A stretch of DNA of 64,000 bases from Enterococcus dispar ATCC 51266 (GTDB lineage: Bacteria; Bacillota; Bacilli; Lactobacillales; Enterococcaceae): positions 2,015,290 to 2,079,289 of the forward strand of contig NZ_KE136354.1 of assembly GCF_000406945.1 (NCBI RefSeq), given 5' to 3'. Within the stretch, counting starts at the first letter, position 1; each line of letters starts with the position of its first letter. The notes under the pieces were generated by a model. The model did no database searches and had not been told where the DNA came from. It worked only from the letters and a program-made list of their open reading frames with translations. Made by a program: the position numbers and the translations under genes. Below, piece by piece: positions 16,955 through 25,556 of the stretch.

Positions 16955-19721
16955 AAAAATCTTCATCAATTGGCATATTGTCAGTGTTTTGATAGACAAT
17001 ATCATAAATATATGCAATTTCGGAATCAGGAATCTTGACACTGTAATCGTTTTCTATGACACTAAACGCATTTTTGATGGCAACTAAAGCTGTTTTTTGA
17101 CACTGGTATAACAATTCATAACCAGCATAGGTATCAATTGGAATATTGCGAATAAGGCGCTCAATTAAACAACTGACGTGAACGTACAGCGCCAACTTTT
17201 TGGCATTGCTGATAACAAGTCCGCTATTGGCTTCTAGCTCCCGCATAAAGATTTCAATTTCTCCCATTACTTTTTCAGTATCTAAAATCGTCACGGAATC
17301 AATGACTTTTTCTAAAGAAAAATTGCGGATAACATTGGTGTTAAACGTCGCATTTTCTAGAGGGGACAAACAAGTACTTAACCATTCGGATAATAACTGA
17401 TTTTCATCACCAGAAATTAACTCTTCTAAAGATAAATAAGGAATATCTGCAATCTCTGGGTCAGAAGTTCCGATAATGCCTAAAACATCATACATGGAAA
17501 AAATTGTTTCATTTTTCTTTTGTTCTTTTAATACGTCATATTCGTAAGGAAAAATTTTCAGTTCTACTGTGGCAGGTAAACTTTTTTCTAACAGCTGACT
17601 GATATGCGTCGCTGTCCCAATTCCTGTTAAACAAGTGGTTATTAAGGCCTTCATTTTATTTTCCGCCGGATAAATTATTTCCCAATCCAACGGTGCTTGT
17701 TGCGCAGCTGTCTCAATCATTTCCGCTAATGGTAATGCTTTTTGTAAATTTTCTCCCATCGCAATGGCTAAAGGCGTCGTGACATTATTCATAATAACCA
17801 CAGGCGCAGTAATTTGTTTTGGGAAAAACTGATAAATTTCTTTTAATGACCCCATATCTACTAAAATGACTAAACCATTGGAAACATCATGGTTCTCACT
17901 GTAATCCAAAATTTCTTCAGCAATTTGCTGCGGGGTGACATCTAGTGGCATATCAAAAGAAGCGAAGATATCTTTTGCTAAAAAACGATTCGCAACGTTT
18001 GCAATACTACTGGCCGTGGCATAACCATGAGCAACAATAATACCTCTGGGGATACCCAATTCTTTTTGCCAATCTGCCCGATTTAAATAAATCGTCAGCA
18101 AAATGCAGTCCATCTCCGAAATTTCCAAATCCAATTTTGGTTGGCACAATTCCAAAAGACGTTTGACATATTGATAGCTCGCTGCGTATTTGGTTGCTAC
18201 TTGCTGTTCTAACTCTTTAATTAACCCTAAAATTGCCACATCTTCTGGATACCACTTGCCCGCTCCTCGTTGGAATAAATAGTAACTAATCGCATAAACC
18301 GCATTGCCGTTAAATTTGATTTGATAGGCACTTTCCATTTGTTTAAAAGTATCCCTGATATATTGGGTTAAATAAATCAGCATCTCTTGTTTTTGCTGGC
18401 GATCAGTTTCAAAAAGTAAAAAATCAAATAGTGTTTCAACTTCTTGTTTTAATTGCTCTTCACAAGCTGTCAGCTGTTGCTGTTTAGAAAACTCGGTGAT
18501 AATCCGGTCAAAAGTCGCAATCACCCGTTGTTGTTGAGGATGATTTTTTTCTAAAAGTTGGGTAATCGTCGTATTTTCCGTGATTACTGTATCTTTTTGG
18601 AGCACGGTTTGAAGATTTTCTGTTGCCGGTAATAGTAATTTTTCCGGTAACTGATAAATTGTAACTTTAATCTCTGCGGCTTGCTTTTGTTCGGCAAAAG
18701 CTTTCGCTACGGTGACCTTGACCGTATTTTTCAACTCTCCAATATTGCCTTTAAAGCTGCTACTGGTAAGCAGAGTTAAGACTTGACCACTAACTTTTAG
18801 TGGTCGTTTAATTTTTCGTACTTCACTTAATAAAAATGAATAAACCAGTTCCAAGCGCTCATTGCGACTGCGGGCATTAATCGGTGGAAGTGTCACTTGA
18901 ATGGGAATCCGGCGCATAAAAGTCGTTAAAAAACTACTTTCCAAATCTTCTGTCGTGGCAAAAAACAAGCGCGTTTTCACTTTGATTGGTTGATTGGTGG
19001 CCCCCATGGGATAAATGATGCCCTGATCCAGATAAGTAAAGAGCTTTTCTTGTCCTTCTGCATTCAAGCGATGTACTTCATCTAAAAATAAAATTCCCCC
19101 ATCTGCGGCTTCAAAAGCACCAACTTTGTCACTGTCAGCACCAGTGTAAGCACCTTTGACATGTCCAAACAGATTACTTGTTAAAAGTTCTGGATTATTA
19201 GCGTATTGGGCGCAATTTAGCGTGATTAAAGGCGCATCTTCTTTAATTAATTCATTTTCCAGACAATATTTATGAATCAGACGGACTAAAAAACTTTTGC
19301 CCGTGCCGCTTTCACCGGTGATTAAAGTCGGTAAGCCGTTATCTGGATAATAAAGAGCGGTTTTAATTTGTTCAACGGCACGAGTTAAACTTTTATCATG
19401 GCCAATTAAAAGCGAAAATAAGTCTTTTTGCTGCTCAAATAAAGGTTGCTCCTTTAAAATTTCTTCACTGCTTTGATAAAAATTGTCCCGCAAGAAGAAA
19501 AATTCCTTTTCAAAAGCTTCCTTATGAAAATAATAAACCGGTCGCGAATTAATTTTCACTAAAATTCCCGCTTCATTTAATTGGTTTAAATAGTGGCTAA
19601 TGGTATTACGCTTCACCTCAAAAATTTCGGCTAGTTTTTGGGCGGTAAAAACTTCACTTAAATGGTGAAGATCAATAAAAGCTGTCTGATTTTCCAAATA
19701 TGTTACCAATTCTTCTTTCAT
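16953..19721 (-). CDS. gfrR: Sigma-54-dependent LevR-family activator with PTS regulation domains
   Basis: 922 residues from the ATG at 19721, chosen over a GTG at 19733 because a G-rich AGTGGGG site lies before it. Domains in order: winged helix (about 15-60, KLAEIFEVKRNTISHYLNQL); AAA+ (about 100-330) with Walker A GESGTGKS at 136-143, the sigma-54 contact GAYTGA near 190 and Walker B GGILFLDEV near 205; a first PRD; an EIIA-mannose-like domain with VAHGYA; an EIIB-like TTCLTGIGTA; and a C-terminal PRD. PTS phosphorylation would tune it to sugar supply. It drives the downstream PTS operon from the -24/-12 site. RpoN itself is not in the window. Confidence 0.93.
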   Translation of the reverse strand: MKEELVTYLENQTAFIDLHHLSEVFTAQKLAEIFEVKRNTISHYLNQLNEAGILVKINSRPVYYFHKEAFEKEFFFLRDNFYQSSEEILKEQPLFEQQKDLFSLLIGHDKSLTRAVEQIKTALYYPDNGLPTLITGESGTGKSFLVRLIHKYCLENELIKEDAPLITLNCAQYANNPELLTSNLFGHVKGAYTGADSDKVGAFEAADGGILFLDEVHRLNAEGQEKLFTYLDQGIIYPMGATNQPIKVKTRLFFATTEDLESSFLTTFMRRIPIQVTLPPINARSRNERLELVYSFLLSEVRKIKRPLKVSGQVLTLLTSSSFKGNIGELKNTVKVTVAKAFAEQKQAAEIKVTIYQLPEKLLLPATENLQTVLQKDTVITENTTITQLLEKNHPQQQRVIATFDRIITEFSKQQQLTACEEQLKQEVETLFDFLLFETDRQQKQEMLIYLTQYIRDTFKQMESAYQIKFNGNAVYAISYYLFQRGAGKWYPEDVAILGLIKELEQQVATKYAASYQYVKRLLELCQPKLDLEISEMDCILLTIYLNRADWQKELGIPRGIIVAHGYATASSIANVANRFLAKDIFASFDMPLDVTPQQIAEEILDYSENHDVSNGLVILVDMGSLKEIYQFFPKQITAPVVIMNNVTTPLAIAMGENLQKALPLAEMIETAAQQAPLDWEIIYPAENKMKALITTCLTGIGTATHISQLLEKSLPATVELKIFPYEYDVLKEQKKNETIFSMYDVLGIIGTSDPEIADIPYLSLEELISGDENQLLSEWLSTCLSPLENATFNTNVIRNFSLEKVIDSVTILDTEKVMGEIEIFMRELEANSGLVISNAKKLALYVHVSCLIERLIRNIPIDTYAGYELLYQCQKTALVAIKNAFSVIENDYSVKIPDSEIAYIYDIVYQNTDNMPIDEDF

Positions 19722-19752
19722 TATTATCCCCACTTATTTTCTTTACTGTTGT

Positions 19753-19766
19753 TTTAAACGTTTTCA
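19753..19766 (-). promoter_or_regulatory. Candidate cre site upstream of the activator gene
   Basis: The minus strand reads TGAAAACGTTTAAA, 13 of 14 positions of the CcpA consensus TGWAANCGNTNWCA. It lies 32 bases upstream of the start, so CcpA could repress the activator when glucose is present. Confidence 0.5.
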
Positions 19767-19868
19767 GTTTTAGCCACAATGTACCACAAAAAAAGACAGA
19801 AACTTAACTAGTTTCCCCCTTTTTTTAGTGAATATTAATAAAACAATATATAATGTTATGCAACTTCT

Positions 19869-20744
19869 CTATTCATTAAAAAATTGCAATAGTAGGTCAT
19901 ACACATCTTCTTTTTGGTACTCGTTTAATACTTCATGTTTCATGCCGGGCATTTCTACACTCCTAACATTTTGGTAGCCAATTTTATTTAGCGTTGCTAT
20001 TGTATCAGCCAAGCCTTTTTTACCACCCGTAATTTTGACATCTTCTGCGCCTACCACACTTAATATTGGTAATTGTGGATTGTGACATTGAAAAGCGGCG
20101 TAGTTTTTTAACTGATAGTCCCCTTCCCAAATTGTCAGCAGGCTACGCACTGGATAAATCGGTACCATTTTTTCATCTTGTTGACATTGTAAATTATTCA
20201 CCGGATTATTACTTAGCCAATCATGTTCTACTCCCATGTTGCCAGAAAGCCAATTTAATAATTTATTTTGCTTATCTTTTTCATTAAAGCGTAAAAATAG
20301 TTTACCAGCTGCAATGCCTAAAGGAACAACAGGAACATAATTTGCTGTTCCAGTTAATGCAACTTTAGCGATACGGTCGTCATTTTTTTGTAAATAATTA
20401 CGCGCAATGATCGAGCCAAAAGAATGACCAAATAAATAAAGCGGTAATGTTGGGTATTTGGTTTGGATAAAGTCGCTAATAATTGCTTGGTCTTTAATTA
20501 GTTGGGAAAAACTTGCCATAATGCCAAAAGGATCTGCCTTAGAAGTCGATTCACCGTGCCCTCGATTATCAGATAAAACCACCACAAAGTTATGAGCGCT
20601 TAAAAATTCGGCAAAAGGCAAGTAGCGTTCCTTATATTCCAACGCACCGTGAATGATTTGAATAATCGCTTTTGGTTTTGCAGCCGTCAAAACAACTAAG
20701 TCCAACTTCGTTCTGTTATCGGTATTAATTTTATAGTACTCCAT
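19869..20744 (-). CDS. Alpha/beta hydrolase, monoacylglycerol-lipase-like
   Basis: 291 residues. The oxyanion region IIHGALEYKERYLPFAEFL and LSDNRGHGEST precede the nucleophile elbow LFGHSFGS (Ser in G-H-S-F-G). VVGAEDVKITG and MPGMKHEVLNE supply the likely Asp and His. This is the serine aminopeptidase S33 / monoacylglycerol lipase group, which often acts as a lysophospholipase. No signal peptide, so cytoplasmic. It stands alone; substrate is not known from the sequence. Confidence 0.87.
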   Translation of the reverse strand: MEYYKINTDNRTKLDLVVLTAAKPKAIIQIIHGALEYKERYLPFAEFLSAHNFVVVLSDNRGHGESTSKADPFGIMASFSQLIKDQAIISDFIQTKYPTLPLYLFGHSFGSIIARNYLQKNDDRIAKVALTGTANYVPVVPLGIAAGKLFLRFNEKDKQNKLLNWLSGNMGVEHDWLSNNPVNNLQCQQDEKMVPIYPVRSLLTIWEGDYQLKNYAAFQCHNPQLPILSVVGAEDVKITGGKKGLADTIATLNKIGYQNVRSVEMPGMKHEVLNEYQKEDVYDLLLQFFNE

Positions 20745-20839
20745 CTAAAAGCCAACTTTCTGTAGGTTAGTTATTTAAACTATACAAATAAAGTCTTCTT
20801 TTGCCAAGCCGACAATAAGAAAAGCTAAATATAGCGGGT

Positions 20840-20932
20840 AACTCTTTAGCATTAAGGCGGAATGATATGAAATTGTTTTTTAAATTTCTTATCATTTCGA
20901 CTTAATGTCGCTAAGAGTTCGCATGAAGCTAG
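20840..20932. repeat. Long imperfect hairpin repeat (family member)
   Basis: Left arm 20840-20874 begins AACTCTTTAGC and has ATTAAGGCGGAATGATA. The right arm 20882-20919 is its imperfect complement, ending CGCTAAGAGTT. GCATGAAGCTAG follows. The same arms occur at 7225-7403, 26197-26232 and 60106-60436. It lies between the lipase and the purR terminator, with no ORF. Confidence 0.7.
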
Positions 20933-20976
20933 ATTATAAAAAAAGCTGGCAGACCCGCTTCTGTCAGAAAGCAAAA

Positions 20977-21010
20977 AGAGGCTGTGATAAGTATTTTGTC
21001 ACAGCCTCTT
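20977..21010 (-). terminator. Terminator after purR
   Basis: AAGAGGCTGTGA pairs with TCACAGCCTCTT (arms 20999-21010 and 20977-20988, perfect 12 bases), followed by TTTTTGC on the minus strand. Confidence 0.88.
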
Positions 21011-21013
21011 AGC

Positions 21014-21841
21014 TTAGGCAGTAAAATAATTTCCTGGTACAACTGAAATCGTTTTGGTTTTTGTATCAACATCTTCGACATAAAGCAAAGAGGTGTAGTC
21101 TTTAATTGCTTTGATGCCTTTAAATTTCGTTTCTGCAAATACAGTGACGCCGACGAGTTCACATTCAAATTCTTCAATCAGACTCTTCATCCCGTTGACG
21201 GTTCCGCCGCCTTTCATGAAATCATCCACTACTAACACGCGAGAGCCGCGTTTTAAGCTACGTTTTGATAATTCCATTTTTTCAATTCGTTCTGAAGATC
21301 CGGATACATAATTCACGCTAACTGTTGAGCCTTCTGTAATTTTAGAATCCCGCCGGACAATAACAAATGGCACGTTTAAATAAGAAGAAACAGCTTGGGC
21401 AATCGGTACTCCTTTTGTCGCTACGGTCATTACAGCATCAATTTTTTGGCCCAAATATTTCGAAGCAATAATGCGTCCTACTTGGCGTAATAATTCTGGT
21501 TCGCCCAGTAAGTCAGATAAATATACATAGCCCCCTGGCAATAAACGATCTTGTTCAGACAACCGTTCCGCCAAATCAGTAATATATTTTTTGGCATCTT
21601 CATAAGGAATTTCTGGGACAAATAAAACGCCGCCGGCAGCCCCTGGAATGGTATCTAAAATTCCAGTTCCCCGCTCTTTAAATGTTTTTTTAACAATAGC
21701 TAGATCCTCACTGATGGAAGATTTAGCTGATTCGTAACGTTTCGCAAAAAAAGTTAAAGGAATCAACTCGTGAGGATGTTCCAATAAATAATGCGTCATA
21801 TCGATTAATCGTTCACTACGACGTACTTTCACACTGTTCAC
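21014..21841 (-). CDS. purR: Purine operon repressor PurR
   Basis: 275 residues. An N-terminal winged helix (RRSERLIDMTHYLLEHP, YESAKSSISEDLAIVKKTF) is fused to a phosphoribosyltransferase-like domain with the PRPP-binding motif VLVVDDFMKGGG near residue 201 and VATKGVPIAQAVSSYL before it. In Gram-positives it represses purine genes, and PRPP releases it. It is a regulator, not an enzyme. A possible PurBox lies upstream, which would fit autoregulation. The gene is flanked by its own terminator. Confidence 0.96.
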   Translation of the reverse strand: MNSVKVRRSERLIDMTHYLLEHPHELIPLTFFAKRYESAKSSISEDLAIVKKTFKERGTGILDTIPGAAGGVLFVPEIPYEDAKKYITDLAERLSEQDRLLPGGYVYLSDLLGEPELLRQVGRIIASKYLGQKIDAVMTVATKGVPIAQAVSSYLNVPFVIVRRDSKITEGSTVSVNYVSGSSERIEKMELSKRSLKRGSRVLVVDDFMKGGGTVNGMKSLIEEFECELVGVTVFAETKFKGIKAIKDYTSLLYVEDVDTKTKTISVVPGNYFTA

Positions 21842-21916
21842 TCTCCTGATAAATTTCTCGCCTTATTATAAGGGCTTATTCTAAAAAAAGCGAGCATTAA
21901 CTGAAAAAAAGACAAA

Positions 21917-21929
21917 ATAGTTCGTAAAA
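21917..21929 (-). promoter_or_regulatory. Possible PurBox upstream of purR
   Basis: The minus strand reads TTTTACGAACTAT, 11 of 13 against the PurR box AWWWCCGAACWWT. A weaker second copy on the other strand (AAAACGTGAAC, 21926-21936) overlaps it. It lies 76 bases upstream of purR. The rest of 21842-22030 shows nothing else I can name. Confidence 0.35.
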
Positions 21930-22030
21930 CGTGAACGCTTTCTTGTCGAAATTCCAAAATAGTGCGGTAAATATCTTGCAATTCAAAATAATTTTAGCTA
22001 ATGACGTAAACAAGTTTTTTAAGTACAAAA

Positions 22031-22065
22031 AAGAACCAGAAAATCGTAACGATTTTCTGGTTCTT
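22031..22065 (-). terminator. Terminator after the zinc transporter operon
   Basis: Perfect 17-base arms AAGAACCAGAAAATCGT (22031-22047) and its complement (22049-22065), followed by TTTTTTG on the minus strand, 22 bases after adcB. Confidence 0.9.
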
Positions 22066-22087
22066 CTTATAAAATGACATAAATTTG

Positions 22088-22927
22088 CTATTGCGAAACT
22101 TTCTTATTTTTTGAACGTTGTACTGCAACAAAAAGACGTTTAACTATATTCACAACTAAAAATAAAGCAATAAAGACTAGCGTAATTGTAGCGCCGGGAG
22201 GAGTATCTAAATAAAAGGAACTCGTTAGACCACTTAGCATACCAAATAACCCCACAAAAGTTGCAATCCAAATCACCACATCAAAACTTTTGCCCAAACG
22301 CATGGAAATCGCTGCTGGTAAAACCATAATCGCTGAAATCAGTAAGGCCCCAGCAATTGGAATCATCACGGCAATAGCAATCCCAGTTAAAACATTAAAC
22401 GCCATTGACATTAAATGAACCGGCAAACCATCCACATGAGCGGTGTCCTCATCAAACGTTAGCACATACATCGGGCGTTTAAATAAAGCAAACAATACTC
22501 TAACCACAATAAATAAAATGCCCAAGAAAATCACTTGGCCCGAAGTAATCGTCACAATCGATCCAAAGAGATACGACTGGATGCTGGTAGCAGAATTTCC
22601 GCCAGATAAGTTCATCAAAACTAATGCCAGTGCAAGTCCCCCTGCCATTAAAATGGCAATCGAAATTTCAGAATACGTGCGATACATCGACCGTAAGTAC
22701 TCCAATAAAATCGCCGCTACTACCACGACTAACATCGTCGTTAAGTTGGGATTCAAATTTAAGAAAAAACCTAACGCCACACCAGCTAAGGATACATGAG
22801 AAAGTGTATCCGCCATTAACGATTGGCGACGTATCACTAGAAAAACGCCCAGCATTGGCGCAATTCCCGCGATAAAAATGGCCGCTAAAACTGCCCGTTG
22901 CATAAATTCATAATTTAGTAAGCTCAA
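22088..22927 (-). CDS. adcB: Zinc ABC transporter permease
   Basis: 279 residues, about eight membrane helices. Family segments: FMQRAVLAAIFIAGIAPMLGVFLVIRR, LMADTLSHVSLAGVALG, and AALLISAIMVLPAAI-type text near the C-terminus. I place the start at a TTG (22927) because AAAGGAG lies 8 bases before it. The open frame extends upstream into adcC, but those residues look non-native. It is the last gene of the adcA-adcC-adcB order, with AdcA delivering zinc and AdcC powering transport. Confidence 0.9.
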   Translation of the reverse strand: MSLLNYEFMQRAVLAAIFIAGIAPMLGVFLVIRRQSLMADTLSHVSLAGVALGFFLNLNPNLTTMLVVVVAAILLEYLRSMYRTYSEISIAILMAGGLALALVLMNLSGGNSATSIQSYLFGSIVTITSGQVIFLGILFIVVRVLFALFKRPMYVLTFDEDTAHVDGLPVHLMSMAFNVLTGIAIAVMIPIAGALLISAIMVLPAAISMRLGKSFDVVIWIATFVGLFGMLSGLTSSFYLDTPPGATITLVFIALFLVVNIVKRLFVAVQRSKNKKVSQ

Positions 22928-23000
22928 AATAAAATCTCCTTTTTTTGTGACTAGACCAACTATTTTGTCCCATTTTGCCAGCTGAAAAACGATACCTTCC

Positions 23001-23681
23001 CTAGCGATCAATATGGAAACAACGCCACGGAGAATCTTCTTTGCGCACCAAGCGAATTTGACGGTCCGCATATTGTTTAATATCTTCGTGATCATGAGTA
23101 ATCATTAAAATAGCCTTACCATGTTGATGGGCACTATGTCGTAACAAGCGATAAAACTCATTGCGAGACTGTTCGTCCATCCCGGTTGTCGGTTCATCTA
23201 AAATAAATAAATCCGGGTCTGTCGCAAAAATACGGGCTAAACTAATACGCTGCTTTTGCCCCCCAGACAACTCCCCAATTTTTTTATGCCGCATTTCCCA
23301 CATTCCTACAGCTTCTAACGCTTTTTGAACATGTTCATGGTCTTTTTTTGATAATCTTTTAAACCACCGTCCCCGCGGATAGCGTCCGGAACGGACTAAT
23401 TCTTCGACGGTACTGGGAAAGCCGGCATTAAAAGATGCCACCTGCTGCGGGATATAACCAATGCTGATCTTTTCACCAGCAGCACTTTCTTTGGCCAAAA
23501 CAACATCACCTTTACTGGGTTTTAAAAGCCCAAGTGTTGCTTTAATTAAAGTGGATTTGGCCGCTCCGTTTTCTCCAGTTAAAATGACAAACTCGCCATC
23601 ATCGACATGATAGGAAATATCTTCTAAGACTGGTTCGTCATCATAATAAAAAGTTAAATCTTTAACATCAATATAGCGCAA
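23001..23681 (-). CDS. adcC: Zinc ABC transporter ATP-binding protein
   Basis: 226 residues. Walker [11 protein letters not shown] near residue 36, Q-loop [11 protein letters not shown], signature [13 protein letters not shown] near 138, Walker [11 protein letters not shown] and the switch His in [10 protein letters not shown] are all present. It belongs to the Znu/Adc/Mnt metal family. It lies between adcA (52 bases upstream) and adcB on one strand. The C-terminus is short compared with some AdcC proteins but complete. Confidence 0.93.
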   Translation of the reverse strand: MRYIDVKDLTFYYDDEPVLEDISYHVDDGEFVILTGENGAAKSTLIKATLGLLKPSKGDVVLAKESAAGEKISIGYIPQQVASFNAGFPSTVEELVRSGRYPRGRWFKRLSKKDHEHVQKALEAVGMWEMRHKKIGELSGGQKQRISLARIFATDPDLFILDEPTTGMDEQSRNEFYRLLRHSAHQHGKAILMITHDHEDIKQYADRQIRLVRKEDSPWRCFHIDR

Positions 23682-23733
23682 AGCTTGCGCCTCCTCTTCT
23701 TTTGAAGTTGTCTGCTAAAAGTTTACCATAGGT

Positions 23734-24678
23734 CTAATGAATACTTTCTTGCAAAGCTTTCAAATTTTGTTGCATCACAGAAATATAGGTTTCTCCTTCA
23801 TCCATTTGTTTTTGTGTCAAACTTTCTAATGGATTTAAAACAGACATTTTCACACCAGTTTCTTTGGCTAAAGTTTCGGCTACTTTTGAGTTGGCATTTT
23901 CTTCAAAATAGATAACTTTTGTATCGTGTTCTTCCACAAAATGTTTTAACTCAGCTAAGCGACTAGCAGAAGGTTCCTGATCAGGTGAAATCCCTGAAAT
24001 AGATTCTTGCGTTAAGCCATATTGATGCGCCAAGTAACCAAAAGCAGCATGTTGGACAACAAATGTTTTATTTTTTGCATTGGCAAAAGCAGCTTGATAT
24101 TCTTTATCTAAAGCTGTCAATTTGGTAATATAATTCGCTGCGTTTTTTTCAAACTGCGCTTTTTTAGCCGGATATTTTTTACTTAATTGCTTTTGAATTT
24201 CAGTGACTTCTTTGATTGCCATAACTGGATCCGTCCAAACGTGTGGATCTAGGTCATGACTATGATCATGTTCGTCACTTTCTTCATCATGGCCTGCTGC
24301 CGTTGCTTCAAGTAAATCAATCTCACTGGCTGCTTCAATTATTACAGTTTTTTTTGCATCAATGTTATCTTCAATTTTATCTACCCAAGTCTCCAACTCT
24401 TCACTATTGTAAACAAACGCGTCTGCATCCGAAATTTTGGCAATATCTTTGGCACTGGGTTCATAATCATGGGGTTCAGTCCCAGCCGGAATTAAAAGTG
24501 TGACGTCGCCTTCTGCACCAACTACTTCTTTGGTAAATTCATACATAGGATAAAAAGTTGCGATTGCTTTAATTTTTCCGCTATTTGATTCTGTCTGATT
24601 ATTTGAATTGCCATTGGCACAAGCTCCCAAAAAAGCCATGCTTACCATCATACCTAGGCCGATTAAATATTTTTTCAT
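23734..24678 (-). CDS. adcA: Zinc-binding lipoprotein of the adc transporter
   Basis: 314 residues. Signal peptide with lipobox FLGAC, lipidated Cys20. It is a cluster A-1 metal-binding protein: TFYPMYEFTKEVVG, AGTEPHDYEPSAKD (His ligand), a His/Asp-rich loop near residues 129-145 (HDEESDEHDHSHDLDPH), and VVQHAAFGYLA with a second His. The His-rich loop points to zinc rather than manganese. It lacks the C-terminal ZinT domain of the long AdcA type, so it is closer to AdcAII/ZnuA in length. The ATG at 24678 has GAGGAGG. A zinc-repressor-like palindrome lies just upstream. Confidence 0.93.
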   Translation of the reverse strand: MKKYLIGLGMMVSMAFLGACANGNSNNQTESNSGKIKAIATFYPMYEFTKEVVGAEGDVTLLIPAGTEPHDYEPSAKDIAKISDADAFVYNSEELETWVDKIEDNIDAKKTVIIEAASEIDLLEATAAGHDEESDEHDHSHDLDPHVWTDPVMAIKEVTEIQKQLSKKYPAKKAQFEKNAANYITKLTALDKEYQAAFANAKNKTFVVQHAAFGYLAHQYGLTQESISGISPDQEPSASRLAELKHFVEEHDTKVIYFEENANSKVAETLAKETGVKMSVLNPLESLTQKQMDEGETYISVMQQNLKALQESIH

Positions 24679-24695
24679 CTTGGTCCTCCTCAATT

Positions 24696-24715
24696 AAATC
24701 GTAACTTTACGATTT
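24696..24715. promoter_or_regulatory. Zur/Fur-type operator upstream of adcA
   Basis: AAATCGTAA-CT-TTACGATTT: perfect 9-base arms around two bases. The arms match the Zur box of Bacillus and relatives (TCGTAAT-N-ATTACGA type). It lies 18 bases upstream of the adcA start, where a bound repressor would block transcription. It does not resemble the streptococcal AdcR site. Confidence 0.75.
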
Positions 24716-24729
24716 GTCACGAGAATTAA

Positions 24730-25070
24730 TTTAACAGACAAAAAATAACCCGTCAAGATAAAACGTATAAGTTCCGATTTAACTACCAAATAGCGATGTA
24801 AACCGTAATAAAGGACTTTTTATTCATATGAACAATGACAAATATATATATTTTTAGGAATTAAATAATTTTTATTTCTATTAATATAAAGATGCAAAAG
24901 TTCACCAACTCATTTCCCTCACAAATGATAAATTATAATCTTGAAAAGACGCTCTTTCCTTTCTCAAAATTATGACTTATTCTTATTGCTCCAGAAATTT
25001 CTTTCGTGTCGTTAGACACAAACAATCGTAGTACGTTGGTCTCATTCTTTGCAAAAATCATCCAATCCTT
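24730..25070. other. AT-rich intergenic stretch without gene
   Basis: About 340 bases between adcA and the rhodanese terminator. No ORF with a ribosome binding site on either strand and no strong hairpin; TCGTGTCGTTAGACACAA-type short palindromes only. The adcA promoter must lie at its left edge. Confidence 0.4.
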
Positions 25071-25103
25071 AAAAAAAACTGTCTGCCTAAATTGGCAAAC
25101 AGT
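25071..25103 (-). terminator. Terminator after the rhodanese-like gene
   Basis: ACTGTTTGCC pairs with GGCAGACAGT (arms 25094-25103 and 25078-25087, one mismatch), followed by eight T on the minus strand. Confidence 0.85.
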
Positions 25104-25181
25104 CCGCTAAAATTTCGCTATTTCCTTATCTACTAAATCGTCATTCTATAAAAGAAGAAGTTTCTTACAATACAGTTCGCA

Positions 25182-25556
25182 TTAAGCGATAGGTTCAATT
25201 GGCAAGTTCATGCCTTTCCAACCTTCTAATGCTCCGGCTAATTCGTAGGCTTCAAAACCATTTGAAAGTAAAGTTAGCAAGGCAGTTTTCCCAAGAATTG
25301 TACCACCAGTCCAATCGTAAACAACGTATGTTTTGGTTTTATCCAATTCTTCAAGATGTTGCGCTAAGTCTTTTGCTGGTAATGGGAGTGCGCCTTTAAT
25401 TTGATCCTTTTTCACAGCGGCCGGTGCATTGCGCACGTCTAAAACCACATATGGTGAATCTTCTTGGCCTAGCGTATCTAAAATTGCAAAGTGGCTAATG
25501 TATAAGCTTAAATAAGTTTCTAATAATTGAATTTTTTCATTGGTATTGTTGGTCAT
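25182..25556 (-). CDS. Rhodanese-like protein lacking the active-site Cys
   Basis: 124 residues with a rhodanese fold pattern: VVLDVRNAPAAVKKDQIKGALPLPA, then VVYDWTGGTILGKTALLTLLSNGFEAYELAGALEGW. The catalytic loop normally reads C-x-x-G-x-x-G. Here it is YDWTGGTILG, and the whole protein has no cysteine, so sulfur transfer by the usual route is impossible. It overlaps the marR gene before it by 4 bases (ATGA). It may be a regulatory or binding partner of the MarR protein. Confidence 0.85.
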   Translation of the reverse strand: MTNNTNEKIQLLETYLSLYISHFAILDTLGQEDSPYVVLDVRNAPAAVKKDQIKGALPLPAKDLAQHLEELDKTKTYVVYDWTGGTILGKTALLTLLSNGFEAYELAGALEGWKGMNLPIEPIA

